A stretch of DNA of 64,000 nucleotides from Schistocephalus solidus (GCA_017591395.1 WEDG01005576.1:62001-126000), one strand, 5' to 3'; shown: positions 1 through 13,171, numbered from the stretch's first letter. Numbers and translations: made by a program. The notes: generated by a model not told the origin, from the sequence alone.

Positions 1-3000
1 GAATCGTTTTCGATCCGCAGCCCTGACTAGGGAAGGACACGCCTCGGGATTAAAGAATTTCATTTCAAAGAAGAAGACAGTTTTAAACACTTCGGGGCAA
101 GGCTGCTACCGAATGGACAGAGTAACGATGCCGTTATCTTCTTAGTTGATACTACATTCAGGGTTTTCAAAACCCTCGGAAAGTGTCTATGGACCCAACA
201 CAACAACTCTATCGTCAAAATTATCTGCGTTTACCGGACATCGCTTGGTCAGTCCTATATGGATGGGCATGCTGGGCTGTGAGCGCGGATGCTGAGCGAA
301 AAATAGGGGTATCTGACGACCTCTGTCCGAGAATAATTTGTCAAGTGAATCAGACCGACTTGGTTTTGATTGAGATAGTCCACACTCACCACGATAACTT
401 CGCAAGGATATCTCAGGACATCCAAGAAAAAGGACTGAGATGGGTTGAACGCCTTCCGTTTCCTCAGTTTCACGAGCTCAGTGATGCTACCTTGGATCCG
501 GCGCCGTTGCCCACGTGGAGGCGTCAAAAAGGTCGACTCAAAACCTTGTTCAATCCAGCAGTTCGCCAAAACATAGAGGCTCTTACTGGACCTTCCTTAT
601 TTGGTCTCTGTCACTGGAGGTGATAGTAGGTCGTGCTGTACAGCTCGCCATGCTTGAAGAGATACAACTCACCACATTATCGAGGCCGGCTAGATCAGGC
701 ATGATTATAGCCTTACCAAGTGCAAGTGGTACTAGGCGTTGCCGCAATGACTCGATTTCTGATGAGGTGACCCGGCGGATGGTCATTGTAGCGATGCTCG
801 CGCTCGCAGCTATCCAAAGTTCAGGGGCCTACACTGAAAAATCGTGCGCTCTGCATGGCACTGCTTCAAAGAACCCTGGCGTCTAACTAACTGAGCTATC
901 AATGTGCCTCAGTTAATGAAACTACGCGAAGGCTGTTCTCGATTTTGAAGCTGAGCCCGTCCTAGAATCCACCGATGTGACCAAGGTACGATAATAGTTT
1001 CACTGGCATATTGCACACTGGTATAAGGAGTATTGCACTTGGCTTTTACCTTAGATGGGATCTCTACCCAGTCAGTTGCTGTCCAGTTATGTGGACAGAG
1101 CACAACTCGAATATGATTGAGATCAGTCAATCAGCTGCCAACGTGATATTTAATTTTAAGCAAAACTTACACAAAACGTTTGACGAATGCTACTTCCTAG
1201 TTGTAATCTAGAAGTGCAGTTCAAAAGTTTAACCTGAACCATTAATCGGTGCTCTGATCCAAATTTAGGAATCAGTAGCTCAGTAGTTCTGTTCAATCTA
1301 GAAGCAAGGCGATAGATACGCGCGCAAGAACCACCGTGACACAAATCTTGTTGCTGAAAAATTCTTCCTAGCCGTTGTCTACCAGAAAGGAATCGGCGTA
1401 GCTTCCTGTATGGACGAGGGTGTGTAGATCAGCACTTTTGATCTCTTCGGACCCTTCAATACCGCCTGTGTTACCACCCCCGTATTCTTTGTGTATCTGG
1501 TGTATACTTTCCACTTTGTTCGCCGGGATTTCTTGTGGTCAGTCATGCATAATGGCATGCTGCAGAAATTATCTTGTTTACTTCAAGACTACTATCATGG
1601 AACAAGAAGTAGATTCTGTCACTTCCGATGTTCGTCGGGGTTGTGTTCTCCAATTAACTCTGATTAACTGAGTCAGGTTCTTCAGTATGCGCTTTGAGAC
1701 CCGGTGCTAAAGCAGGTTGTGATTCGCGCATTACAGATCTTGACTGCGCTGATAACTTTGTGTTACTAGTCAGCTTCTTTGCAGAATGACAGCATACTGT
1801 GTCCTAGACAAGTTTGAAGTCAGCGAGACTTGGCTGTAAACCAAGTTCTTTCAGCAAGCAGATGACCGCTCGTGTTTTGCAACCAGATCAACCCGCGCGG
1901 TCGCAGTGAGTAGTGAAACTTGAGCTAGTTATCCGCTTCTGAAACTTTGAGCTGCACTGCCCCTCAAGCAACCAAGATGACGAAATCGATTTCGTCGGAG
2001 GTTCTGGAATCGACGTGAACCCAATTCCAACATCAAGCAGCCTATAATTGAGGTCTCCATAAAAACAACCCTATACAAATACAAGACTGTCCTGAATGTA
2101 ATCCATCGACGACGTTTGATTTTACATTCGCCGAATTCCTTCCTCATATCGCGTTTTCACCGAAAGACTGTAGTCGGCTATAAGCGATCAACTGCGCTCT
2201 CATTGGCAAGCCGCGATGGCTCAGTTACGTGCTGCGTCAGTCTAAAAGTAAAACTGTCGTGGTCATCTCACCCTATCCCCTCTTCCGATGGCAAAATCGT
2301 CTAAGTGACTAAGTGAAGACGTGGATGGACGTAGTTGGGGTTTACGTCGAACACATCTCTGATCTTGCAGACCCCAATCAACTAGTTGTCAGTGTGCGAC
2401 GCATTCGGTCCATGGAAAGAATTCACAATCAGTCTAATACTTTAGGATGGCCGCACTTAGAGAAGGAGAATATAGTCCGGGGTTCATGTGACAATTTTTG
2501 GTCTGACAAAGGGTTCTCAATGATACTCACGGGATGATGTTCGATGAACTAAGAATGACTTACACGTTAATTGGTTCATTTGAAAAATACGTGCCCAGCA
2601 TCGAGCTGATCTTTATTACCACCATATCGTGATTCTGTGGGTAGCTTACGTCGATCTAACTGGCAATGACATGAGTAACAGTGGCCGGCTTGCCATAAAG
2701 CCCCCTGTCTTCGTTAAATGACCGAGCCAAACCAAACAAAACTGCATAGGTTTTACCAACCCGCGGGTTACCCTTGTCTAACTCAGTCACCAGTCAAAAT
2801 AGTTGCTTGGGTGCCTCCCACGACTCCTTGAACCCGTAGACGAGCCCTAGGATAGGCCACAATTTCCAGTTGGGGCTACGAGGCAGTCGCAGCGATTGCC
2901 AGTCTGATAACCTAAGCGCCCGTTCCTAGGCATTCCCCTCACCACCGCCTGTCACCGTTCGTGGCAAGCAATATCTTTGGTAATGGAAGTAGTAAATTTT

Positions 3001-3886
3001 AGCACAAATTCTCTTCAATGGTAAATATTTGGCCTTATAATGAGTTAGATCTGTGAAGCTTCGTCCTCACTCGTTTGATGCGCCAGTATAAAATCTAAGT
3101 GAATGTGAACTGACATGAAATTGCATAAGATATGTCTAGACTGCCTGTATCGAGGAGCCTTTATCGCTATGCGTTATTGGTCTGGATTTTCCAGCGTGTT
3201 AGGCTTCACATGTTCGGATATGTATATGTTAGGATTATACTAGCTTCAATTTTGTCCTAATCCTTTAACCTCGTTCATTTCCGAACCAGAGTCCACATTT
3301 GATAGCATCACCCACTTGCAGCTCAGGTGTTTTAGGTGATTCTGGTGGTACAGGGCTCTGAACATAGAACATGCCTAAAAACACGTATGTCGCCACGGTC
3401 ACTCTGCCACTAGTAGATAGTATTCTAGGATTTGCTTCCATCGGATACGAAGGGCTTCGCATAAAGTGCTACCCTTCGACTCTAAATCCACTACTGACTG
3501 ATATTCTCCCGCATAAGCGGGCTTGCTTGCACGCAACAGCGATGTTATTGAAGAATTTGGATAGCCCAGTTCTTCCATTGAAAAGCTTTAAGTTCGACTC
3601 TTTGCATCGGCACGTATCACCGTATTTAGACGGTCCGATCTTGCTCTACCGCGATACTTATGTCAACATCGCATGCCCTCCCCCCTTTCAGCATATATCT
3701 TCTCTATCTACCTATACTTTCACAGTTTGCGCCCCGTAGGGGCGATGTATTCTCTGTAAATAAAGTTTGCATTTTACAGACGTGTTGTAGTTTGCAAAGA
3801 TATCTATTTCATTGCAGTCAGTTGTCTTTTACAGCAGTCTACTGCTGTACGTTTGCGTTTCAACTCTTAATTCCAAAATATTTTAG
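1..3886. other. No recognisable gene; possible 5' part of the E-protein gene
   Basis: I see no protein family, RNA gene or strong repeat here. Open frames at 183-623 and 3371-3739 have no recognisable domain and no supporting splice context. The first E-protein exon I can place starts at 3887 and enters in phase 0, so a start codon and at least one 5' exon must lie in this stretch or outside the window. I could not find the conserved N-terminal activation-domain motif of E proteins. Confidence 0.5.
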
Positions 3887-3977
3887 ACTGACCCCTCTGG
3901 GTATGCCTTTGATGATGCCAGTCAGTGGTTCCCCAACGGTCCGCGTGGCCGATGCATCGCCCATCTTCCTCAACCAG
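3887..3977 (+). CDS. E-protein gene, candidate upstream exon (N-terminal region)
   Basis: This 91-nt segment sits between an acceptor (ttttag, ending 3886) and a strong donor (gtaagt at 3978). Read in phase 0 it is open, begins TDPSGYAFDDASQWFPNG and leaves in phase 1. That matches the next candidate exon at 4062, which enters in phase 1. A second open frame (PLGMPLMMPVSG) also exists and would join directly to the exon at 13172, but it needs an upstream exon ending in phase 2 and would skip the 4062 exon. No domain is recognisable, and the N-terminal half of E proteins is poorly conserved. Assignment to this gene rests on strand, phase and order, so it is weaker than for the bHLH exons. Confidence 0.5.
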
Positions 3978-4061
3978 GTAAGTAGCCCAGGTTTTTAGTT
4001 TCTGTATATTCGATCTTTATTTGTAAATATCAATTCGATGATATCCTTATACATTTTATAG

Positions 4062-4111
4062 ATATGAATTCTGATCCTCTGCGGTCCTGTTCATCCGATG
4101 CCCCGCTGTCT
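4062..4111 (+). CDS. E-protein gene, candidate short exon
   Basis: A 50-nt segment bounded by an acceptor (tttatag ending 4061) and a strong donor (gtaagt at 4112). It enters in phase 1 and leaves in phase 0, encoding MNSDPLRSCSSDAPLS after the split codon. Both phases fit the neighbours: 3977 ends in phase 1 and 13172 starts in phase 0. Its short size means chance is possible. The following intron would be 9.06 kb and contains the inverted-repeat element at 9350-9748. RNA evidence is needed for certainty. Confidence 0.5.
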
Positions 4112-4157
4112 GTAAGTCTTCACGCACGTTCCTTTTAGTGAATGTTTAATTTACTTA

Positions 4158-4680
4158 ATTTTCTTCGTCTACGTTGCCCCTTTTAAAATACGACCCACCG
4201 AAGACTGCGCCCGATCCGCTTTCATAGGTGTACAGAACAGCCAAAGGCCGCCGGTGCTCCCCAGCCTGTCCTTTGAGGCCGTATTCATCGGCTATCACTG
4301 TTCGAATATGTTTTAAGAATTCCGGCACATTTTGTCCATCCACTCAAGGCGTTATTAAAATTGGAATAATTGTACAATACTTCGAAATTGACGTCATCGC
4401 CAACGCCTACACATTGAAAGGGAATCGATGGGTCGGCAGCGATCACTATGGGAGTTCCCACTGTGTTATTGGCAGAAAATTTTCCGATGTGATTCTCAAT
4501 CAACTGACTGTTCAGCTAGGACGGACTGCCGATTCCGGTAATCTCTTGGAACAGCTGACGTGCTCTTCGCAGACTGAAATCTGCGGAAAATGTCAAGGGA
4601 TGAAAATCGGTCCTCACGCCACCTTCCTCGATCTCACAAACGCTTTGAACATCGTGAATCGAAACGAACTCTGAGATTTG
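4158..4680 (-). pseudogene. Minus-strand coding relic of unidentified family
   Basis: Read on the minus strand from about 4680 down to 4158, the sequence looks like a real protein with good composition, broken by one in-frame TAG (near 4516) and one frameshift (near 4338). The last part reads through NVPEFLKHIRTVIADEYGL and then HRRPLAVLYTYESGSG before a TAA. I do not recognise the family. It could be a processed pseudogene, an exon pair whose TAG lies in an intron (the sequence aacagtcag follows it), or part of an old mobile element. It lies in the large first visible intron, antisense to the E-protein gene. Confidence 0.4.
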
Positions 4681-7335
4681 AAAATGGAATTTGAATTTAT
4701 AGAAATGTATACGTAGACGGCCAGATAACTCCCTGACACAGAGCCCTAGATTTGCAGGGCGGTAGTTATGAAAACGTCCCTACGGTCGTGAACGCGGGCA
4801 GTTTATGAAAGTCAGGCGAGGAAGCTCAACTGTTTTCCCCTAAACTGTAGTCAATGGCTATTGAGTTTGGAGTAGCAGTAAGGGATGCCAGACGTCATGT
4901 CATGCGGACAGTTGATTTGCACACTATATGCCGTACTGAGGTATCCGACTTTGTCAAAGACAACAATACGTCTGATGGCACCCATACAAACGTCCTGTGT
5001 TGCAGTCTATCATCGTCGTAATGGCGGACGAGACCTCGAATGTAAGCATGGATGCCTGTAACTCCTGATAACTGTGTTTTTTCATTGCGGTACGCAGGGC
5101 CAACGAGTTTGTAGCACGCGTAGATGGAGGCATCCAGGCCACATCCGCCGCTGCATCCAATTCAATCCCCAGTCCGCGTCACTGGGATTTGCAACAGTTA
5201 TGGAAGATGGAAGAGGGCGTTGTTTGTTCACTTCGAATCCCCGTCTATTTCCTCCTTAGTAATCAAACTTTCTTTGGCCATCAAGATACCCCCAGGGAGA
5301 CGTAGAACGTACTGCTGAACTAAAAAACTGGATCATCCTTCGGACTGACGATCAAACTAATAGATCCTTCTAAATATGACTTCAAGGGTAACTCTCCTCG
5401 ATAAGTTTTCCATGACTCCCAGCTTTAGCCTGGACAGTCAATTTATAGCTGGCATGATTGGAGACGAGCGTGGTCGCAGTGGCTGATAAATCTGAGCAAC
5501 CCATGAGACACGATCCGGTCCCTAACTCCGCAATCTGAGCTTCAAAGGGGTAAATTGAGTCGCCCACGAGGTGCCACCAAGGCTCATTTAGGAGCCACTA
5601 CCGACAGAAGGCGTGTAGTTACCTTTTCAACTGACAGCCCTCCAAGTTACGGCTATGTGTGCCTCTTGACCACGTCTGCTTGTTTATATTGTGGAAACTT
5701 GGCTCTGAATCAAGCCCATCATGTCCCAGAAGCACTTTCTATCCTAAACTACTGGGAACGAAATTGGATGCACCAATTGGCGTAACGGAAAGCCGTCGTC
5801 ATAGCACGAACTAGGATTTCGCAAAAATATCATACAGGACACATAAACAACAAGCAATTGCTGTTTGGCCCGCGTTCCAAGGGAATACAAAGCTGTCCGA
5901 CATTCGAGGCCGCGATTTTTGGCGGAGCAGATTAATTATAGTGAAGTATGCGCTTAATTGAGACGGGGAAGGGAACCTCACTGTCAGTCTTATTCGCTTA
6001 CGATTTTCGTCTACCGAGCCTGTTGATCGACGCGTGACGGGGTTGAGTGTGGCGATTGACGTCCCGTAAGTCACTCTCTAATGTTTGCTATGTGCACGGA
6101 CAATGATAGTTACAAACTCACACAGACTGGGCGCGACCCGCTTTTCGGATGTAGTGAGCAAGTCCTATCCGTGGTTTGGTGTCGCACAACAGTGGCACAG
6201 CCCGCTTGTTTTTTTAGACAGGTCGTTTAGTTTTGCGTTTGTTTTCCAAAGATCCTGTGTTGCTGGATAGTTACCGCTAGTATTCAGAACCGCACAAATA
6301 GTAAGTTAGTTTGAGTCAATTCCATTAGCGGATGAAACGTTGGAGGTGCGGTGATACTATCATAACTCAAACTGGCTTGAGCTAGTTAGTGGTAGGGCTT
6401 CTCCTCTAGCTTTCCTCCTCACCGGCATTGAACTGGGTGCCCCTTTAATATTGGAGGTTAGGGGTCCTAACAAATGCGCTTAATTGGTACTTTTGTATAG
6501 ATTTTATTTTTTGCCTCCTGAAGACACTCCAAAGCCAGTCATCGTAGACCGCATCCCAAAGGGTTTTGTATAAAAGCAGCAACATTATACAAGTTCTTTG
6601 CCATTTTTCACTGACAATAACCCCCGTACTGACGTACTTTAAATGGCTGATTATGACAATTTCGCAACTCGTACCGCCAGAAAACGTATGTCCGCAGGCG
6701 GATTCGAAGTGTCGAACCCCCAATTTCTCACGCAATATCTTATCGCTGACGTCTGGCATACCTCTTACACTCAGAATAGATTACTTATGACAGACAAACT
6801 TGACATTTAAAGCGTTTTTGCTGGATCTACCGCTTCCCATTTTCCAATAGTGTATGATTAAGGACCCTGTTAAGTTTGTCAGTTACAATTATCGGTCTTC
6901 TGCTATTTGCTTTACAAATCCAAAGAAAGCCGGCTCAGTCAGCAATGAACTCGTCTTGCGAGTTACCCATATGGACATATCGATTATTCGCATAGCTGGG
7001 AAGTGCCTCGTCTATAGCTGAGGGACAGAGCGCTCGGCACAAAGTCAAGAAGTCGACAGTTCGACTCCCTCGAACGACACGTCGCGCCCAACTAGTAATT
7101 GTCTCCACCGACAACAAAAAACAAACTACCCCGGGTTTACGTGCACCTCCACGTCGCGCTGTTGTTGGATGATAAACAACTGCATCCATCTTATCCCCTT
7201 TTTCGTCGCCTGACTGAGTGCGCGGATGCCCGTGTTGTTCGCGCACACCGCGCGCTCACAATGCGTCCGCACACGCGTGAACTAACATGTCTACTCGATC
7301 GCTCGACGGTGGCGACTCAGGCATTGTTCTCTTTT

Positions 7336-7368
7336 GCGGCGGCAGCAGCAGCAGCGGCGGCGGCGGCT
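7336..7368. repeat. GGC/GCA trinucleotide run
   Basis: A short mixed run of ggc and gca triplets. In one frame it reads as poly-alanine and in another as Ser-Gly repeats. No splice or start context supports coding use. Confidence 0.8.
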
Positions 7369-7594
7369 GTTATGGCCTGTTTGGTTGGTTCTCAAGGACG
7401 GAACAGCATATGCCCCCCCCACTCCTCCCAGTCCGTCTTAGCTGCTCCTTTTTGACTCGCCGTGCGTCTCCTCTTAATGTCGTCCTTCCCTCGTCCCTCC
7501 CACCTCCGCTATCGTATTCGAGCGGACTGGTGATGCTTCGAGTGGGGGAAGGCAGTGACAGAAGCCGTGGAAGCAGTAAAGCAGTAGCTTTTTT

Positions 7595-7617
7595 GAGGAG
7601 GGAGGAGGAGGAGGAGG
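7595..7617. repeat. GAG trinucleotide run
   Basis: A short purine-rich gag/gga repeat within the same low-complexity patch of the first large intron. Confidence 0.8.
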
Positions 7618-9349
7618 CAAACGCTCTCGCGGCCTTGATTGGCCACCAGGGAGCCGTGCTGGCCATCTTTGTTGTTCCTCCGTCGTTCTGCCCAATATGG
7701 GGGGCGTGTCGTTTGTCTGCTGCGAACTGCTACTTATCTCTTCCGTCAACATTAAGCTTGTCGTCACATTAAAGGACGAAATATGGGGGGAGAAAGACCT
7801 GAATCAAGTCAATATTGTCTTAGTAAGAAGCCTTAGATATCGAGAATCCGAAGGGTCCGGTGGCATAACAGGTGGAAAATAGTTGTATACCAGCGTTCGG
7901 GCCCCGCATTCGACAACTTATTCAGGACAGTGTCTATTCGTTAATAGGAAATTAAAACGATACAGTGCTTATTGCGGCTATTCTACATCAGCTTGATAAA
8001 AGGTCTCTTTGTTCTGATAACTCCATTTAAAGGGTAGTGCGGGTCGGTGTTTTGAGCCTTCTTTTACTGCTCATGTTCCTTTGCCATCGCGCTGCTTTTT
8101 ATATTGAACGATAGAAACCGACAGGTCAATTGCAGAGCCATTTAATGTGGCTTCAGAACGGAAGTGGACGATTGTGGAGTTGTGTGCATGAAACACGGTC
8201 ACACACTTCCCATATGAATGGGTAGACTTGAACACTTCGACCGCAAGTAGAATTTACTCCCAAGTGTGTTGTTTAAGTGTGTCAAGTCTTTCTGCTACCT
8301 TTTACTGTTTAACCAAATGCAACTGTGCTTCGAGGAATCGCTTGGTGATGGACTAACTTCTTCTGTGCTTAGTCGTAACTTGAGCACTCCTGAGGATTTG
8401 GACACAAGTGGTCTGTAATGAATACGTGCAATCAGGACCTGTCGTTTTGCCGTCACTTCCAAAATACTGGGCATCTACTTTTCACGGTAAAAAACGTTCT
8501 CACATGTTTGAATCTCTATGAGTAAGCATCTTAAATTGGTTCGGCCTTACTAAGAAAACGCAAGAAAGGTAAAATACTGCAGTTCATATCACAAAAAGCA
8601 TAAAATGTTTACAGCCAACCAATTGAGCGATTTTGTCACTTTTAATATGCGCATTTTTGACAAAACGTTGTAACCAGTACTTCTTCTCATCTTTTATACA
8701 AACGAATTCAAACTATGGGTATTTTTAGCTGCTACGTCCTTGGCTTAAAATACCCCCAAGGCAAGGGATACTTGTTAAGCTCCTCTGAAATGCGAACCTG
8801 ATGACATCATTTGATATCGAGGAGTTACAGCGCAAAATTAAAACGAACCATGTAGAGATTTTTGATGTCTAGCAATAAAGCGTTTCACGGTTAATAGCTC
8901 TTATTGGACTTGTTTAGTCTGACAACTTTCACTTTCTTAACTGTGCTCCTTGAAAACGAACCTTTTGGATCGAGCTCGACAATTTTTTGGTTGATTAAGC
9001 AAACCATTTAAAAGGCGATTGCCGGGCATGTACAGTGTCCGGCCAAATAATATTCTGAAGTGTTTGACTTTCCCAGTTGAAACAGCGCAACACTTCCCGG
9101 TATCGAAGCGTTGTCCTCGAAGGTACATCTGCCTGTTGCCATAAATCTATCGAAGACATTATGTTTGAGTTAAATGAATCGAATGTCTGCCTTATGTCAT
9201 TCAATTCCACCTGGAAACGGAACAGTTGTGGTCTTTTCCAGTCATTTGAATGATTGTTGCAGTATATTTCCTATAGGTTAGGGTCAAAATTTAGCAAACT
9301 TGAATATACATGCCTTGTAGATACCATTATTTTAGCTATTTTTGGTAAG

Positions 9350-9748
9350 GATGCCTTGTATGGCCACCTAGGCAGGACACAGGAAAAGGGACCGCCTACA
9401 ACACTTGCGGCTTTGCACTAAATTCCAAGGAAATTATATTTAAGATTAAAGTGAGGTTTAGGGTTAAGTTTAAGGTTAGGTTTACGTTTGAGGTCAAAGT
9501 CAGAGTTGGGGATATGGTCATGATTAGGCTGAGGGTTAAGGTTATTATTGTGTTAACTGTATGGTGTAGATTTAGGGCAGGGTTAGGGTTAAAATTAAGG
9601 AGACCGTTTAGTTCTACGCTCTGGTTAGTATTAGCGTTAAGACACGGGTATATTTGCCCTTCCTGAAATTTACCGCAAGGCTACCTATTTTAAGCGGGTG
9701 GGGCGGTTCCTATTCCCGTGTCCGGTTTAGGCGGCCGCACAAGGCATC
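9350..9748. mobile_element. Non-autonomous TIR element with telomere-like core, copy 1
   Basis: The two ends are inverted copies of each other. The left end (9350-9394) starts gatgccttgt and continues with ggccacctaggcaggacac. The right end, read on the other strand from 9748, starts gatgccttgt and continues with ggccgcctaaaccggacac. Pairing extends over about 48 bp with few mismatches, and looser pairing goes further inward. The core (about 9445-9605) is a degenerate run of TTAGGG-like units such as gagggttaagg and agggttagggtt. No transposase is encoded, so this fits a MITE or fold-back element. A second copy lies at 25563-25860. No clear target duplication was found. Confidence 0.75.
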
Positions 9749-12700
9749 GCTGCCCTGTTTTCAATCATTTTGCTTCCCTCGGAAGGCGGGGAACCTAGCC
9801 TCCATCGTGCATTGCGTATGACTTTTTCGGTGGACTCGTTCACTGCTCCCCAACCAGCCTGTGCGTCCGACCAAAATGAGTGTTGATTTCCACAAATTCT
9901 CCCATCCACGCGCATTTGGCAAATCCTCGCATTGGTGCTGGGTAGCAACGGTTTGCTGCGATTGCGTGTTGCAATAACGCAAGCCGGGCTCCTTTGTCCC
10001 CGAGTGTGGGTGTTTTTTTTGCGCCTGGTCAGTATCGCTACGGGGCTTCTGACGGACACCAACGCGCCATGTCCAGCCTTCTGTGCACGCGTCCTCGGCT
10101 GCGAAGGTTAGAGGGCTAAAAGACACTAGAGGCTCTGTCCGATTGATTGATGAAGCTCTCTCTTAGCTGGGTCACTCAAGGTGACCACTTCTCTTGTTGC
10201 CACTGTCTCTCACGACGGCATCCCCTTCAACGCATGCTTGCGTGCGTTTTGCACACGTCCGAGGTGTGTGTGTGTGTGTGTGTGCGTGTGTCCTTGATAT
10301 ATCCGCGTCGTCGTCGTCGTTGGTTGCGGTGGCGGCGGCATGACCGTACCCCTGCCTATACCCCTTCCCCCCATATCACCTTCCCCTCCTTGCTCTGCTG
10401 CGACATTGGCCACTACCGCCCTCCATCCCCTCCTCCTGTTTCAGCCCTGTCCATCCCCCCAACCTTTCAGCGCATGCGACACACCAACACACACATACAC
10501 ACTACCACAAACCCTCCAACCGACGCACCCCACGCACCCATGATTCTCCCAACAACCGCGGGGGAAGATCCTGCAAAAACACTGAATTACCGAATTTTGG
10601 GCGAAACATTCCTTTAGATCCCGATCGTCTCTCACGCCCGCGCCTCCCACTTCCTTCCATTCTGCGCCGCATTTTGAAAATGCTGGCGCGTGTGAATGGC
10701 GGTCTAACGATTACGCTTTGTGAGCCTTTATGTTGCAAAGAGTGGATAGGGAATAGACTGCAATTGTTACGTGCTGCCATCACTTCTTCTGAAAACATTG
10801 CTAATAAAGTCTCTCCTGATTTAAATGAGTAACGCTAGGTTATGTACAGCACCAAGAAAGCCATAAACCCTAGGCTTGTGTAATACGGGACCGGTGGTGA
10901 TAGAGGTTTTATGGGTGAATACGATCCTTGCAAAATGGCATGTTTTGTTCTTTCTGCTCATTGAATTTACGAATTCGCTAGTGTGCATCTGTCATAAAGG
11001 CTCCAAGAATTTGATAGCCATAGCGGATAGCGCCGTCAAAGCCCTGGAATGACTTCATTGCCGGTTTTACCCGCAAATACGTTCGTAAAATTCTGTTGCT
11101 TCAACATCGGTGTAAAAACGATAATTGTTTTGATGTGAACCGTTCGTGAATTTCACTTTTCCATCGTCGAACATAAAGCAAAACACGAGCCTCTGGTTTC
11201 TGGTTTTCTTGGTGCTGTACATAACTCACCGTTACCTTAAATGTATTGCGGTTCCAATTTATGTGCTGAATTAGGGGGCATTCAGTTTATTATGAAAAGA
11301 TACTGATTAGTACCTTTTTCTAGCTCTCGTCGTAAACCGTCCGCTTTTTCAGTCCGATTTATGCTTTCTCGTTCTCTGTTAGCGCATCTATTCTGATAGT
11401 TTTGCTGCCGATCGCCCATTATACGATGGATTTTGGGTATATTTCCGCCGGCACCTGACCAATTCTCTGTAGGCGTCCGTCTGCATTGTGGAGAATATGA
11501 GGGTTGGGTGAAAAGACAGCTTTTATTTAACCCAATTTCTATCACAGAGACCTCTGAGATTAGTTCATTTTCAGTGACTTATCCCACCGTGTGGTAATGA
11601 GGCTGCCAAATCTTTCCAGACATTCGTATTTCATGGTAAATTTTCAGAATCCATCTCATTTTACGTAGAAACTGGTGAGCTCTATTTTGGTATAGAAGCA
11701 GATCGTCATTTCCTGTCATTTTTACTGTGGTTGCCAGATCAACTCGATGTGGGTCCAGGATTTCACCGGAATCCACATTGGCCATTTAGAAGAAGTCTTC
11801 ACTCGAACTATCGAAAAGTATACGGGCGCTGATTTTGCCAGCAGTATGAAGAAGTTATATCTCCCCGTGATTGTCACAGATTTACTGCTCTTTTATGTTT
11901 GCAAATGGGAAAATTTTGGCATCCTTAGGCCTTTGCGGAATGTTTTTAAAACACCATACCAAGCTTGACACTGCACCCAATATCACTTCTAGTCGGCTTG
12001 AGCCGGTCATATTTGAGGGGGTTAAGGTCGATCCGCCTCGCCTCCAACGTTTGAGTTTCTCATTGCGACCAACTAAGACGCGCTTTGAGCTATCCTGGCG
12101 TATAAGCAGTCGTGGCTTAGAAGGTTGCCAACTACCCACCTAATTTGATTCTCCCTTGTATTGAGGGTCAAGCTGCGACGCTTCTTCATTGCGGCCTTGC
12201 GAGGTCAGAAAACGCCTCATTAAACAACTGGTTTGTTTAGTTATGGGTTAGAGCGTATGTGACACGCGAAGATGTAGCTTCCTTCGCTGCAATAATTGCC
12301 CACGAATCCATCTCCTGTCATCTTGTCTCCATTGACGTTGCGAACATGGCGTGCATGCGATGAGAAGGCGGACTATATGACGTGCAAGTTCGCTCCATTA
12401 CAAATATTCGTGCGCAAGTCTCCACTTCGATAGTCCTCTTCGCTGGCGACCAAACGTTAATGAAATTGCTCGATGCCTCGGCAGGTGACGGTTAATCGAA
12501 CGTCCCCCACCCTCTGGTAATGTGTCTCCACGGGATTAACGCTCTACAAGCGGGGGAATAGATGGTCACAGGCGCACAAAATGCTCTTATCATATGCTTA
12601 AGTACTAGACTGGCCGCTTGACGGTGGACCTTTTCGCGGTCGGTCATGGAATATGTGTATAGGCTTGGCTATTACTGATATGTGGATAAGAGAGATTTCC

Positions 12701-13171
12701 GTTTAGTGTTATTACTTCAGATGTGTTCTAGGACACTTAACAACAGGGGAAGTGCGCGTCCAAAATTGTAAACTTCTTGTTTCTAAACTAAGTTATTTTG
12801 CGTTAAAAGGAGACATTCCGTTACGCGGTAAGTTAATAAGTAAAATACGCAACGTTCGAGACGCTCTGAACCGATCTTCTAGATTCAGTCACATTGAACA
12901 AGTTGCGTTGCTTATTGTATGCCGTGGGGCAATATGCCATTGTCTCATTATTTTTATATAGACGCGCGTGACTCATCCCGAAGATAACGTGATGTATGTA
13001 TCCGACCTCTCACAAAAATAATGCGGCAACGGCTGCAAGGTTGCTACTTTAATCTGCCTGCTTGCCTTTCCGTCATGCTCTAAGGCGATTTCTTATGCTT
13101 GGTGTGTGAGGCGTGTTGCCTTATCGTCTCATGTTAACCACTGTGCCTTACATTGGTCCTTTTGACTTCAG
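9749..13171. other. Intron sequence with low-complexity patches, no gene seen
   Basis: The remainder of the large intron before the exon at 13172. A GC-rich, pyrimidine-rich patch at about 10200-10560 contains simple repeats and gives spurious overlapping open frames on both strands. The rest shows nothing recognisable. Confidence 0.5.
10264..10291. repeat. (GT)n microsatellite
   Basis: About 14 gt units with one gc interruption, followed at about 10307-10322 by a short gtc run. Confidence 0.9.

Larger units (their letters stand above)
4681..9349. other. Intron sequence, no gene seen
   Basis: This is part of the 9-kb intron between the exons at 4111 and 13172. It is mostly unique-looking AT-rich sequence, with a GC-richer, low-complexity patch at about 7090-7780. 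The long open frames there are products of GCN and GAG trinucleotide runs and show no domain. Confidence 0.5.

Noticed and set aside
183..623. A 146-codon open frame near the window start as a gene or retroelement fragment
   Set aside because: I compared it by eye with RT, endonuclease and integrase motifs and found no match. An overlapping minus-strand frame is equally open.
1011..3462. Many open frames of 60-75 codons on both strands
   Set aside because: Their length is as expected by chance in AT-rich DNA and none has a motif or splice support.
3887..3977. Alternative frame of the 3887 exon (PLGMPLMMPVSG...) joined directly to 13172
   Set aside because: It needs an unseen upstream exon ending in phase 2 and ignores the well-bounded 4062-4111 segment, whereas the phase-0 reading links all three. 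It is kept only as an alternative.
7287..7772. Long overlapping open frames with Ser/Gly or Ala runs
   Set aside because: They come from trinucleotide repeats and GC-rich low complexity. Open frames exist on both strands and there is no splice context or domain.
9445..9605. A true chromosome end or fusion point from TTAGGG-like repeats
   Set aside because: The tract is degenerate, about 160 bp, bounded by terminal inverted repeats, and recurs in a second element copy, so a mobile element explains it better.
10147..10798. Several overlapping open frames on both strands
   Set aside because: They are driven by the (GT)n, (GTC)n and C-rich stretches and have no recognisable domain.
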